From Maratus speciosus (lineage: Eukaryota > Arthropoda > Arachnida > Araneae > Salticidae), in the NCBI GenBank assembly GCA_963932465.1, contig OZ010790.1, positions 351,813,087 to 351,877,086 on the forward strand: a DNA stretch of 64,000 nt. The letters are read 5' to 3'. Shown here one piece after another: positions 12,365-24,110 of this stretch; position 1 is the first letter of the stretch; each line of letters opens with the position of its first letter. The translations under genes were made by a program, and so were the position numbers. The notes under the pieces were generated by a model. It was not told the DNA's origin. It did no database searches and worked only from the letters and a program-made list of their open reading frames with translations.

Positions 12365-13429
12365 TACCATGAGACTCTTGTTAATGAAATTTCTATCATC
12401 TTAGAATTGAAGAAAATTCCATTAAAAATAATAAAAAAAAAAGAAAAAAAAATCACAAGACTACTGTATTTCCAATTCTAATTTAAAACCATATTTACAC
12501 AAAATAAAAAGATGGTGTTTCTCATAATACAAAGGTTTTAAAATCATAGCCTATATTAAATTAAATCAGACACAGTGTTTACCTATATATATGGAATAAT
12601 GTCCTTGAATATTGTAAATTTCATTTGACTCAATTATATCGATAACATTTTTTTTAGGCATATGTTATAAACTCAGTAATGATACTTTATTTACATTATT
12701 GTATCTATTGGTTTTTTTAGTTTAAAAACCGTATGAACTGCTTCTGCTTATCTGCTCATTTAGTGCAGCTGTTATTATGTTCATTTAATATCAAAATGAT
12801 TTTGTTTCTATTTAAATATCTACGGTGAAGATTGAGTCAGTTTTCTCTTGCATAACGTACAAATATATGGCAATTGCTGTGTTAATACTGAAATACATGT
12901 CAGGCCATATTGCTGTTTTGCATCGAAGTATTTTGCTACATGATGAAAACTCCCCGCTATCTATTTAAAGCTGTAAAAATTCGATTTCATATTGAAAGAA
13001 TACCATAACAACAACTCTAAATAATATAAGTATTAATATACAAAATCAATTACGTAAAGTCTTTTCTAAATACTGCTGAAAAACCATTAGTAAACAACTG
13101 GAGAAATTTTGTACTGCTACAAATACCTTTTGTTGAGTGTAAATAAAATATTTTATTTGCAATATTAAGAAATGATTAGCAACTTTACTGCAATAGCTCT
13201 TGTACGGTTGCAAAGAACTTTCTGAAAAGAATATAAAAATTGTTTTAGATACAATACTGAAAAATCATTGGTAATTTTGCTGTCGGTACCTTAATAAATT
13301 TACAAAAAATGCTAAAGTAAATAAGTTTGGGTGCAATATTAAAAAAATCGCAATAAATGTACTATAAAGACCGTCGCAAATTTAAAAAGAAATTTTTAGT
13401 AAATGTAAAAAAAAATCCTTTGTAAGTGT

Positions 13430-13800
13430 ACTAAAAAATCATTAGAAAAACTACAAAATATTGTTTAGGAAACTCCTTAAAAAATCGTTAGTACGTTTAC
13501 TAAATCATCCTTAGTAAATTTACCAGAAATTAAACTCCCAACAAAAATCGTTAGTAAGTTTACTAAACAATACTTAATAAACTTACAAGAAATTCTTTGG
13601 AAAACTCTCGAAAAAATCGTTAGTAAGTTTACTAAATAATCCTTAGTACATTTACAAAAAATTCTTTAGTAAATTCTCTAAAAATCGCTAGTAAGTTTAC
13701 TAAACAATATTTACTAAATTTACAAAACATTCTTTGGGAAACTTCCTAAAAATCGTTAGTACGTTTACTAAACAATATTTAGTAACAGTTACTAAAGCAT
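13430..13800 (+). repeat. Minisatellite, ~68-bp unit
   Basis: ATCGTTAGTA (or a one-base variant), followed by an AGTTTACTAAA-like block, recurs at 13484, 13547, 13616, 13684 and 13752, with spacings of 63, 69, 68 and 68. Each unit holds GTAAGTTTAC-type self-complementary sequence and TTACAAxAAATTCTTT. More diverged units can be traced back to about 13060. The array may sit in a larger element, because CTGTAAAAA near 12972 and TTTTTTACAG near 13893 are inverted to each other. Confidence 0.85.
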
Positions 13801-13904
13801 CTTTTGTAATTTTGCATGATTTTCTTTTGTTGCGGTTACATAAAAAGTTCTATGCATCCCAGTTTCCTAGATAATTCTTAGTAACCTTACATTTTTTACA
13901 GTGT

Positions 13905-14231
13905 ATTAATAAAAATATGGAAATGTAATTTAACATTATAAGCTCTTAATTTTGAATGTTTATAATTCAAAAACTTATCACCCAAATGACTTGAAATTTC
14001 GTTTGTAGGCTTAATTTGCACCGAAGATTTAAAAGAAATTGTAAAATTTGGTGCTGTCATTGGGAAAAAGATGTTTAGTTAGGTTTTGAATCGTAGATGG
14101 CCTCCCTAAGCAAATTTTATGTACGCAACTTAAAAGTAGACTTTATTTCCGATCGTTTGGGCCCAGTAACTTTCTTCCACTGTAATTTGTTGCAGAATTT
14201 GCTGATGGTGTTTACTTTTTTTTCGCAAGTG
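13905..14231 (-). mobile_element. Family A element, truncated to one arm
   Basis: The whole stretch is similar to the reverse complement of the left arm at 15970-16310, including the blocks AATGTAATTTAACATTA, AAAACTTATCA, GACTTGAAATTT, GATGGCC, CTAAGCAAATTTT and GGTGTTTACTTTTTTTT. It ends in a CAAGTG terminus with TA at 14232-14233. The left part is missing and abuts the minisatellite region. The 86-aa ORF at 14097-14357 is a by-product. Confidence 0.8.
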
Positions 14232-14239
14232 TACATATG

Positions 14240-15540
14240 TCCTCTTAGAATAAAGTTAAGTAAATTTTATTCTAAACAGTTTCGACGATCTTTATGGATT
14301 CACATAAAATGGCCAAATATTTATCCTAACAACTTTCAAATATTACACTTATTATAACTTCAATACTTTATTTAAATACAGAAAGTATCGATGATCAGCA
14401 TAAAAAAATTAACTTTAAAAATTATGATGCGTAGAACGAGAATTTTCAGTACAACAGATTCCTTTGCCGGTATGGTATTAGAAATATCATAAATGAAGGA
14501 TTTGACATATAATTATAACAGTACAAATTTTTAATTATTAGAGAACGATTTTGGCGGTTTATTAAATTCTAATATTACACAAATTTTACTTTTCTAACTT
14601 TGTAATTTCCAAAAGTATATGATTATTGTATTTTAAAAATAGTCCTTATAATGCTCAGAAAATGTATGCATTCAAGAATAATTTGAACAAGTTTAAAGAA
14701 AAAAAGACAAAATAAAATATCATAAAATGATTGATCATAAACCGCTACCGTTATCAAGCACCATATATCGACCAAAAAATATAGTTTTCTACGTTAATAT
14801 ATGAATAATAATTTAGACAATTGTTTACGTTAAACATTTTGTATTACTTTTCAAAAATCAAGAAAAATCTTACATAGCATTATAAACCTGTTCAGAGAGA
14901 AATGCTCATCCAGTAAAAAAAAAAAAAAGGATCAGATGCCAGTACAAAAATACGCCCTTATTCTTAGCAGCAAAAAATTACTTTAGAGGTTAAAAGATAT
15001 AAAGTCTTTGAAAGTGATTGTGAAAGAAGATGTACTTAACCATTAAACATTAAAAAATGCAATCAAGTTGTAGCAATATTTTTATTTCGCGAGACTTAGT
15101 GGCAAGAAAGCGCTTTTTCTACCAGTAAATATGAAAATAAATATATACTTTCTTTCACGAGACAAGTTCCTTGATGAAACAAGTTAAAAATTACTCTTCT
15201 TTAAAAGTAGTTGGAAATCCAAAATTTACTTTTTCAGAAAGGAAATAATTCTGGTGTTAATGGGTTAACAATTAGTGAAAAAAAAATAAGCATTATCAGG
15301 ATTTGCGTAAAACAGTACAAATGATGCGAAAAATATAATGTGATTATGCAAGGAACGATCCAAATAGACAAGGTGTAAACGTACTTTAGGATGTTTTGCA
15401 AATCTAGCAGCCCCGAATTACACATGTGTTGCCAATAAAAATATTTTGTTGGTAAACGTTTTCATCATCCACCACGGAAATAAATACAGTGCAAATCAAG
15501 ATAAATAATTATCCTGTAATATTACAAGTATGGTATACTA
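14240..15540. other. No gene seen
   Basis: AT-rich DNA without repeats shared with the rest of the window. The ORF at 15234-15425 has no domain. Confidence 0.4.
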
Positions 15541-15542
15541 AT

Positions 15543-15827
15543 TTCAAATGCTAAAAGGTATAAACTAAAACTTTAAAGCCAAACAAATACGTTTATTTCG
15601 ACTGTTGACATGTTTCGACTCGCCCCGAGTCATTTTCAAAGCAAATAAATAAAACTATTCTAAATTTGTACTTTCTATGAAACGCCATCATTCGGTTTCA
15701 GAGACCGCGCAAATTTAGAATATCTCATTTATTTGTTTTGAAAATGACTCGGTGAGAGTCGAAACAGTTGAAATAAACGTATTTTTACTGGTTTTAAAGT
15801 TTTAATTTACACCTTTTAGCATTTGAA
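15543..15827. repeat. Near-palindromic element with hammerhead-like core
   Basis: The left arm (from CAAATGCTAAAAGGT at 15545) and right arm (ending at 15825) are inverted copies of about 110-130 bp around a short spacer. Each arm, read outward from the centre, carries TTGAAAATGACTCG, a short loop, then GAGTCGAAAC: right arm 15738-15765 on plus, left arm 15639-15612 on minus. That layout (TGAAAA, perfect stem GACTC/GAGTC, then GAAAC) resembles stem II plus GAAA of hammerhead ribozymes found at the ends of Penelope-like elements, but the CUGANGA box is altered at two positions. A 17-mer ATTACAARTATGGTATA flanks the element loosely at 15521 and 15863. Confidence 0.7.
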
Positions 15828-16622
15828 AATATATTATTACAATGAGTTAATTTTCTACATAATTACAAATATGGTATAAGCTTTACAAACCAAGAATCCG
15901 TCTGCGAACAAACATTAATAGACATAACACAATTTATTATTTACGAAGATTGTACATGAAGCGAATGTACAGTCGTGGAGAAAAAAAAAAGTAAACACCC
16001 CTTCTAAATCCTCAACAAATCATCGTAGACGAAAATTACTGGTACCGAACGATTGGAAATAAAGTCTACTTTTAAATGACGTATACAAAATTTGCTTAGG
16101 GGCCATCTACATATTAGAACGAATCCAAACTTAATTTTTTTCAATGGCAATACATAATTTTAACGAGATATTTCAAATCTTTGGTTCAAACTATGCCTAG
16201 ACACCAAATTTCAAGTCATTTGAATGATAAGTTTTTGTTTTATGCACATTCAAAATTTAGTGCTTCTAATGTTAAATTACATTTTCATATTTTTATTTAT
16301 AACTCCTGAAATTATGCTCCTAATGTGCTAAATTTTTGGGTAGCAATAATACTAATATACCCAAACATAAATACGTTGAATTTGCAATTTTTATAATTTT
16401 ATGGTATGAATTATGAATTATGAAATTAATATTCGAAAATTATGAATTGCAACAAACATTTTTTTGATGGATTCAGATTTATTAACTCTTGCTTTATGGA
16501 AATCCAAAATTTCATATTTTTCTTCCAAGTAGTTTTCAAATTATGCTTAAAAACGGCAAAATGGTGGTTTAAGGGGCCGTCTATGACAGAAGTGACTAGA
16601 TATTTTGAAATTTCTTATAATA

Positions 16623-18148
16623 CACTGCTCAAAACAATTAAAGGATATTGCAGTTTTAGGTGGATTTTGTATCTGGTAAATTGTTTAGCTGATTGATACA
16701 TGGTCGACAGACATAATAGGTTATATGAGAATAAATTACACATGTTTGGCAGAAAAAAATGCATTTTATTGCGCATTTGTGTACTAAAGGAAAAAAACAC
16801 AATTTGTGCATATGAGAAAAAAAGAATAAGGTGTTTTCTTCAAAGAAAATCATTTTCAGTAGGGGATATGGTTTCCACGGGCGGCCAGCAACGTTGAACA
16901 CCTTTGAGGCATGGACTCAATGAGGCTATTAATGACGAGTTGGGATATTCTGCTCCACTCTTCCAGAAGAGCTCTTTCCAGTTCTTGGAGAGTTTGTGGG
17001 GGTTGTTGGCGGCCAGAAACTCGTCTTCCTAAAGCGTCCCAAACGTGCTCGATCGGATTCATGTCTGGAGAACACGTTGGCCATTCCATTCGAACGATTC
17101 CATCCTCGAAAAGGAAATCCCCCACCAGGTTTGCACGATGTGGCCTGCAGTTATCGTCCATTAAAATGAAGTTATCTCCGATTGCTGCAGCGTAAGGGAC
17201 TACAATAGGTCTGAGGATCTCATCCCTATATCGGCGACCAGTCATAGCTCCATCTCGAATGATGTAGAGGTCAGTGCGCCCGTCAATGGAGACGCCACCA
17301 TACACCAACACTCCTCCACCGCCAAATCTAACACTTTCGTGCACGAAGGCAGGATTATTCCTACTGCCACGGTCCGTCCAGATGAAAATACGCCTATTAT
17401 CCGGATGCACAGAAAAATGGTATTCGTCAGAAAACAGAATATTGCTCCATTCATTTCTCCTCCAGTTGACATGCTCGGTTGCCCACTCCCTGTGGTCGCG
17501 ACGATGCCTTGATGTTAATCTAACACATACCATCGGTCGGCGAGCATACAGACCTACAGCATGGAGCCGGTTTCGGACAGTCTGAGTTGAAATCGTGGTG
17601 CCTGTAGCCGAGCGAAGGTGTTGCTGGAGAAGAGTAGCGTTCATGGTTCGGTGTCTCCGAGCTGTTAACGCTAAATACCGATATTCATTGGGCGTTGTTG
17701 CCCGTCTACGACCTTGCCCTGGTCTTCGGCCTGCACATCCACTCTCCAAAAAACGGTTCCAGATCCTGGAAATGACACTTTGTGACACTACAATGGCTTT
17801 CGCTACTTCGGCTTGAGATTGGCCCCCTTCTAACCTACCAACAATTCTCAAAGGTTCTGAATCTGTCAAATGACTTCGCTGAGACATCGTACTCATCGAA
17901 ACAAAGCAATCACTGAATGCCGATCATCCTTGTCTCCATTCTCTTTTATCCAGTTGAAAGTCAAATTTCATTCGCTGCCGCTGAAGCGACGTTTTTGACG
18001 TCGAACTCAAAATTTGCATACTCCACAGTTTGAAAACCAGAAAAATTTGCATTTGTGATTCTCTTCTTCTATTTTCGGCAAAAAAAAATTCGTTTATATC
18101 TTTATTTTATATAAAACTTCAAATATCCTTTAATTGTTTTGAGCAGTG
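16623..18148 (-). mobile_element. Complete Tc1-like transposon
   Basis: It is bounded by perfect 27-bp inverted repeats starting CACTGCTCAAAACAATTAAA, with TA on each side (16621-16622, 18149-18150). Total 1526 bp, usual for Tc1. It contains one uninterrupted transposase gene on the minus strand. The intact ORF and matching ends suggest recent arrival relative to the surrounding family A element, which is visibly decayed. Confidence 0.95.
16856..17896 (-). CDS. Tc1-type DD34E transposase, intact
   Basis: The 346-aa protein would cut and paste its own transposon at TA sites. Residues ~1-110 form the bipartite DNA-binding region: a first helix-turn-helix (GGQSQAEVAKAIVVSQSVISRI), then a basic linker GRRPGQGRRR like the GRPR hook and nuclear signal, then a second helix-turn-helix (ATLLQQHLRS...TQTVRNRLHAVGL). 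The catalytic domain shows the first Asp in ILFSDEYHF (D157), a glycine-rich RFGGGGVLVYGG block, the second Asp in ILMDDNCRPH (D248) and the Glu in PDMNPIEHVWD (E283). That leaves 34 residues between D248 and E283, the Tc1 pattern. Length is normal for the family (~340). The start is the first ATG of a MSTMSQ pair; the second ATG is three codons downstream and equally possible. No stop, frameshift or missing catalytic residue is seen, so it could be active. Family recognition is firm; activity is inference. Confidence 0.95.
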   Translation of the reverse strand: MSTMSQRSHLTDSEPLRIVGRLEGGQSQAEVAKAIVVSQSVISRIWNRFLESGCAGRRPGQGRRRATTPNEYRYLALTARRHRTMNATLLQQHLRSATGTTISTQTVRNRLHAVGLYARRPMVCVRLTSRHRRDHREWATEHVNWRRNEWSNILFSDEYHFSVHPDNRRIFIWTDRGSRNNPAFVHESVRFGGGGVLVYGGVSIDGRTDLYIIRDGAMTGRRYRDEILRPIVVPYAAAIGDNFILMDDNCRPHRANLVGDFLFEDGIVRMEWPTCSPDMNPIEHVWDALGRRVSGRQQPPQTLQELERALLEEWSRISQLVINSLIESMPQRCSTLLAARGNHIPY

Positions 18149-18569
18149 TATTCTGTAATCTAGCATGCTTCATTGACTGCTTGAGTGGTGCGTAAGGTGC
18201 CTTGATCAAGAAGGGGGCTCTTTCGGTCAACAATCGAATACCGAACTTAAATTTGGAAACAACCCTTAAAATACGCTAGTTTTAAAATAATTAATTTCTG
18301 GGAAACTACGGTACGAATTGCATAAAAATTTGTTTTTAGACTAATTGAAGGGTGTAGAATTCATTTATGCTGTCAAAATTGTGTACTGCTATTGAAAAAA
18401 ACAAAGTTATGGTTCGTTTTAATATGTAGATTTTCCCCTAAGAAAATTTTATACACTTCATTTAAAAGAAGACTTTATTTCGAATCGTTCGGTACCAGTA
18501 ACCTTCTTCTACGATAATTTGTTTAGGAGTTAGTAGGGGGTGTTTACTTTTTTTTTCACTACTGTACAA

Positions 18570-20380
18570 CATGTAGATTCTAGGTACTTTTAGATTCGTT
18601 AAGTAGTGAGGCATAAATAATTACGTTATTATTGTCAGAAAGGTACAACGATAAGGTGATGACGAGAAATCTGTTACAGATGATTGCGTGAGAGGAGTTT
18701 CTTTCTTTCTTTTTTTTGGGGGGGGGGTGTGGGGGGGTTGAGGAGAGAAAAAAAAATGACAAGCTCATTAAAAATAATGCGTGGGACTCGCGTTATAAAT
18801 TTCTATATTGGAGCGACAAGGCGGTGAGTGTGTTTTTTATACGCGTAGAATGCGAAAAGGTGGTTTCATTTTACTTTCTTATTTTATTTACAGGAAGGCG
18901 TAGGAAGTAATAAAATGGTGATGGGAATATTATTTTAAAGGAGAAAATATATTTTAGCTCTGGATAGAAATTAGAGTGAATTAAAATAGCATTTCCAAAT
19001 AGAAATGATATGTTAATGTATTTGGAATAAAATTAAAAATTATCTACAAAATTTTTGCGAATGAAATGTGAAGGAGTTATTTAAATCGAAACACATATGT
19101 AATATATAATTGCTGTCACTGTCAGGACATCAAAGTGGTGTTAACTCGTAATGGTAATTCTAAAAAGTGAAAAAAATAGATGTATTTTTAAAACATATTA
19201 ATTATTTATGCTTTTTAAAATATGGAATCTTATAAACATTTAACTTTACTGTTAAATATACTGATATGAGTTTTGAATATAAAACTATAAAATACAATTT
19301 AAAAATTTTCCCATAAAGAAGCAAAATATAAATGTTAAAAATAAGAAAGCGTACAACTGAAGTACAACATTACGTTTTTGTAATATGCGACAAATTCTCT
19401 CCTTTCATTTCACACATAACTTCAATATAGAAAGGAGCACTTGAAGAAAACAAATTTTTTATCTGTAGAAACACCTGACTCTTTCTCACGAGAAATTACA
19501 TTCTAGGACTGTAAGAATCACCTGATCTTCTTACAACTAATGCGATAAGTTGTTGTAAAGTTTTGTATCAAAAGTAGTAAGAATAAGGCAATGTACGTGT
19601 ATCGAATTTCAATCAGAATGCAATATTGTAACATCTTTAATCATTTTTTCTGTTCTGATTATAATTATTAGATACTAGAAGCTCACTTAGTAATATTAAA
19701 ACTTCTCATAAGCAAGTGGTCTAGGGAACTATCTTATGCAGTAATTTAAAATATACATAGATGTGACATTAAGATTGATAATTTATAACAACATAGTTCA
19801 CACTCGAATAGGAAAACAAATACAAAAGTTTAATGGCACGCATAATATACAAATAGGCGTTTAATACGTAAACAGATGATTAGCAAAGACTAACAGTGAC
19901 CTTTTACCTATTCAATGCACAGCAAGTGAAGAGATCTTTTCTAGTGAAGACATTTTATCTGTACAGTGTAATGATAAAATTTTAATAAGTATACAGATTT
20001 ATGTAACTTTACATCTGTAGAATTACATGTTTTTTTTTTCTACAGTATAGCTTCGATCTTTTTGAGTAGAGTACTGTCCGAACTCATCAGTTTGGCGTTA
20101 TTGCTATTTTTATGGTGCTCATGGTAAAAGAAAGGTTTTTAATTACAATCTTCGTGAATATTTGGCCTTATATACTCATAGCCATATTTTATTTATTGGC
20201 TTGATATTACTTATTGCCCCCTCATAGTCATCTCACCTGTTAACAATTACATCTACATTTTTTACTTTCTTCTATCTACAATATTAGAAAGTATTGTAAT
20301 AAAAAAAATTCCACTTCCGGTTTTCGATGGATTTACACGTTTTATGGATAAGAGATCTCAAAAACATGTTTATACTAAAT
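18570..20380. other. No gene seen; holds a short dispersed repeat
   Basis: AT-rich, with a G-run at 18718-18737 inside a purine/pyrimidine-skewed stretch. The only shared sequence is the repeat at 19465-19625. Confidence 0.4.
19465..19625 (+). repeat. Dispersed repeat, copy 2
   Basis: Second copy of the sequence at 9586-9760, same orientation, with imperfect similarity. Confidence 0.65.
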
Positions 20381-20389
20381 GTCTAGACG

Positions 20390-21125
20390 CCACTGTACCA
20401 TCAAAAAGTGTATGAAATTATATATAAAATTTTAGAAATATTTTGTGTATGTATTTGGCTGTGGCAAGCAGGTCCTCCTTCAATTTAGAAACATTCAGCC
20501 TGAAGGGGGCGCTGTAATAGCAATTTTTGTGCCATTTTTATTATTGTGCCATCGAAAAGTGTGTGAGGTTATGCATAGAATTGAATTAAATATTGTGTGT
20601 ATATTTTTGGCTATGGCCAGAAGGTCCTCCCTGAGATTTGAAAAAAAAAATCTGCCACAAGGGAGCGCTGTTATACTGATTTTTATGCCTATTTCATTCT
20701 TGTACTATCGAAAAGTGTATCAAGATGAGCATAGAATTGAACCAAAGTTTTTGTGTATGCCTTTGGCTATGGCCAGCAGGTCCTCCTTCGATTTGGAAAT
20801 ATTCTGCGGGAAGGGTGTGCTCTAATAGCGATGTCTGTGCCATTTTCATTATTGTACTATTAATAAGTGTTTGAAATTATGCATAGAATTGAACCAATTT
20901 TTTATGTCTGTATTTGACAGTGGCTAGCAGTTCCGCCTTGAATTTGAAAATATTCTGTCGGAAGGGATTGCTGTAATATCGATTTTTGTGCCATTTTCTT
21001 TATTTTACCAACGAAAATGTATGATGTTATGAATAGAGTTGAACCAACTTTTTTGTATTTTTTTGGCTATGAGCAGCAGGTCCTCTATGGATTTGGAAAT
21101 ATTCCACCAGAAAGGGGCCCTATGA
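20390..21125 (+). repeat. Five tandem ~152-bp repeats
   Basis: Units are marked by GGTCCTCC or a variant at 20471, 20623, 20779, 20930 and 21079 (spacing 149-156). Each unit contains TTTGGCTATGGCC-like, GCAGGTCCTCCTT, a GGGAGCGCTGT-like block, a TTTTTGTGCC block, a TCGAAAAGTGT block and a GCATAGAATTGAA block. The first three units happen to stay open in one frame (20445-20825), but the unit length is not a multiple of three and later units break, so coding is unlikely. Confidence 0.9.
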
Positions 21126-21129
21126 TAAC

Positions 21130-22755
21130 GTTTTTTACATAATTTTCTCGGTTTTCCACAATTTTGTAGTCCATCGGCTGCTCGTGTGGCGACGGGAACT
21201 CGCGTCCTGCTAAGCTGGCTATTCGCAAACAAGGCCAAAGGAATAACGAAAACTATTGATTTTAATAAATATCATAACCGAGATTAACTCGCTTTTATTC
21301 CGATTCTTTGATTGAAGGAGAAATTTAAGATCAAAGTTGGTATAGTTTTGAAATAATAGTGCAGTAATAACATGTGTATGTACTTTTTGAAGTAATAAGA
21401 TGTTTGAGATAGAAGAAAGTTTTGGTATTGGCACATCCAATTAGTTAATTTTAGTGAGATTATCTATAAAATGATCTTATATGTTAATAGGTAATATTCA
21501 TTGTATTTGATCGGTTACTATTAATTCTTTTAATTCTTGAAACTCAGATATCTCGAGACATTTTATCCATTCTTCAAAATATTACGTATTACGTTATCAG
21601 GATTGATTAAAGTTTCTACAACAAAACTTTCAGGGGAAATAAATTTAACATTTTGATGTGCGATGATTTTTTTTTATTTACTTTTACTGTTGATTATAAT
21701 CCAATCACATATAATTATAAAATATTCTTTAGTAAATAATGTAACTAAATTAGTAGGAATAAACTTTATGACTAAAATAACGTTGTGGGTTAACTAATTT
21801 ATCAAAAATTATTTTTTATTATTAAAATTTTATATGTCCTCTTTCTGAATAACGCACCTTTAACTTTATATATTACAAAGTCTGATTAAATAAATAATAT
21901 CATTAATACATAAAAAGAAGGAATGTCCTCCACCTTTCAAGACGTATCAAATAAATTTCTTGTGGATACCTATCAATTCTCTCCCACAGAACCACATTCT
22001 TTTTACAAAATTTTCTTAAAAACTGGAAACCGAACCCTCGCACGAAAAACGTTGGCAGACAACCCAGTACCGGATACTTCTTATCAAACTTGGTGGTCTC
22101 CAACGTATTAGGCAATGCGAGGTGGACACAGGCGCCATGATAATAAATGCCCCAAGCAATTTAAACAATGAAGATATATTTAAAATATATATATGTCTTT
22201 AATCTTATTAAAATTAAACATTCCTGAAATTTTAAATAAATTTTACAGATTTACTTCAAATGAATTACTTATAATCAGTTATATGTTATTATTCTTTAAA
22301 ATAAATGTGATAGAATAATCAGTTTAATTCTCAACATTAAATTCTGATTGGGAACTTTATCCCTTTTTTTAGCATTCTATCCAATTTTAGATGCCAGAGA
22401 ATCTGGAAGGAAACTATTTCTTACCACTTTGCTGAAAACTACCACTTAACCCACATTTTAATCATGCATCGTGCTAGATTGCCAGAGTGGGAAATATTAG
22501 AACTTCCTGCACATGAAATTTAAAATGCCTTCAAAGCTTGGTTCTTCCATTCCAAGTATGTGAACAGAGGATGATCACTGTTGCTGCACGTGCACAGGAT
22601 TTGGAGAGTGAGAAGGAACTCATTTCGTCTCCCAATTTTTGTACAAAAAAAGCCAAATGAAATAACTTTGTCGCACAGTAAAATATCTCATTCGCTAGTT
22701 AAGACACTTCATCTCTAGTGATGACATGAGAATCACATTTCTCCTGAATTAGTCA
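21130..22755. other. No gene supported
   Basis: AT-rich. 21160-21240 is a more GC-balanced patch next to the 152-bp array, and 21920-22140 has overlapping ORFs on both strands with no family signature. Confidence 0.4.
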
Positions 22756-22856
22756 CTTAAGGGGTCTTATACATTTTAAAATCTCCGTCGCCAGTGCAAA
22801 AGCTATGTGGTTTCCAGTATTCAAAACTTTTTTAAAGATTTGTTGAAATTTCATAA

Positions 22857-23402
22857 AAGTTTGTAATATATTTAAGCCATATTTATGGCTTTATAAAATA
22901 TAAAAATAAACACGTATAATATAATATAATAAAAAATACAGTTCAATTAATATTTCAAAAAATTCCCACATGGCACGTCACAATCCGCACGATAACGTAA
23001 CTTAGCATATATATATATCAACATAAAATATGTTAAAATGCACTCTAAACTATGCATTACAGAATGAATTAATGATATATAAATGATTTGAAAGAAACTA
23101 TTTTAAAAATTCAATTCAATTTGAAAAATGAAAAAAAATGAATTAATGATTAAAAAAATAATGAAAATATTTACTTATCTCAAAAATATTAATTCATTCA
23201 GTAAAATATACATTAAAGCTCATTAAAAAAAGTTTTATGTTTATATATCTATTCTAAGTTATGTTATCGTGCGGATTATGACATATCATTGGAAAACATT
23301 TTGAAATATTAACTGAACTGTATTTTTTATTATATTATATTATAAGTGTTTATTTTAATGCTTTATTAAACCTTAAATACAGCTTAAGTATATTGTAGTT
23401 AT
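22857..23402. mobile_element. Fold-back (long-inverted-repeat) element
   Basis: Two arms of about 170 bp are inverted to each other: left 22857-23030, right 23228-23402. Shared blocks include AATAAACAC, TATAATATAATATAATAAAA, AATACAGTTCA, TTAATATTTCAAAA and AATCCGCACGATAAC. The ~200-bp centre is AT-rich and non-coding. About 100 bp left of the arm, TTAA followed by GGGGTCTTATAC (22757-22772) resembles the left edge of the fold-back at 42401, so the true left end may be at 22761. The right end is not resolved. Confidence 0.85.
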
Positions 23403-23583
23403 CTATATATTTGAAACGCGAAGCGTGTTCTTTCGACAGTCCGTGAGAAGTAATTACTGGATCAAATTACACCAATCTTTTTTTAAAATGAAAGATATTT
23501 GGCCACATATTTGTTATCGTACATTCGTTTGTTCAAATATTTTATTATTTAGCCGTAATTTTAAATTAAAATTCTTCAGTTTC

Positions 23584-23602
23584 GCATGCGCAGTATATAA
23601 GG
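23584..23602 (+). promoter_or_regulatory. Possible TATA-type promoter
   Basis: GCATGCGCA is directly followed by TATATAAGG, a good TATA box. About 30 bp downstream the DNA becomes more GC-balanced, and a short ORF MADDLSYELPIVTPEHWENI begins at 23899. No gene or LTR could be tied to it, so it may be coincidental or belong to an unrecognised element. Confidence 0.25.
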
Positions 23603-24110
23603 ACAAGTCTGCCTTTGGAGTGACGCTCTGCACATTGGCAAAGATGCTCGCTCAGTTGAACTATCACATAACAGACAGAGGTTGTTTTTAGTTCGCCTGC
23701 TATTCGATCTTACTCTAAGCAAGCTTTTCTTTTCTTTCTTTCACAAAGTTAATATTATTTGGCTCTTTCAGCATTATTAACAATTCAAAAATTTACTGTG
23801 CCGATATTAAGTGCTAGATACGGTTTATTTCGGGATGTCATATTGTTTTGGTCATATTATACACAGAAGTTAAACACAGTGATTTGAGACTAAAAGTATG
23901 GCTGATGATTTGTCTTACGAATTGCCAATAGTTACACCTGAACATTGGGAAAATATCATGTTTAGTTCTACCTAGTTCTTTGAAACAATAAGGTACCATA
24001 AATATTAAAATGCAAAATTATTTCTGTAAGTTCAGAACTCAAATTCGGCATATTTGCTTGTGCGTCAACTATTTTTCGAACCTCTTCAATTTAGACGGAA
24101 GAAAAACGGG

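Larger units (their letters stand above)
15970..18564. mobile_element. Family A: long-inverted-repeat element, split by an intact Tc1
   Basis: The left arm (15970 to about 16165) begins CAGTCGTGGAGAAAAA then GTAAACACCCC. The right arm (about 18370-18564) is its imperfect inverted copy, ending at 18564. TA lies outside both ends (15968-15969, 18565-18566), as in Tc1/mariner elements. The arms share GTAAACACCCC, ATCGTAGA, ACTGGTACCGAACGATT, AAATAAAGTCT and CTTAGGGG. The inside has no transposase of its own: 16623-18148 is a younger insertion, leaving about 1.07 kb of host element. Further copies are at 13905-14231 and 46128-47929. Confidence 0.85.

Noticed and set aside
17274..17816. Plus-strand ORFs opposite the Tc1 transposase
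   Set aside because: They are shadows of the minus-strand transposase gene.
20445..20825. 126-aa ORF with internal repeats
   Set aside because: It follows the 152-bp tandem array; the period is not a multiple of three, so amino-acid periodicity is not maintained in later units.
21903..22115. Overlapping ORFs with a GGTTCG-like B box on the minus strand
   Set aside because: No convincing A box at the right distance and no protein domain.
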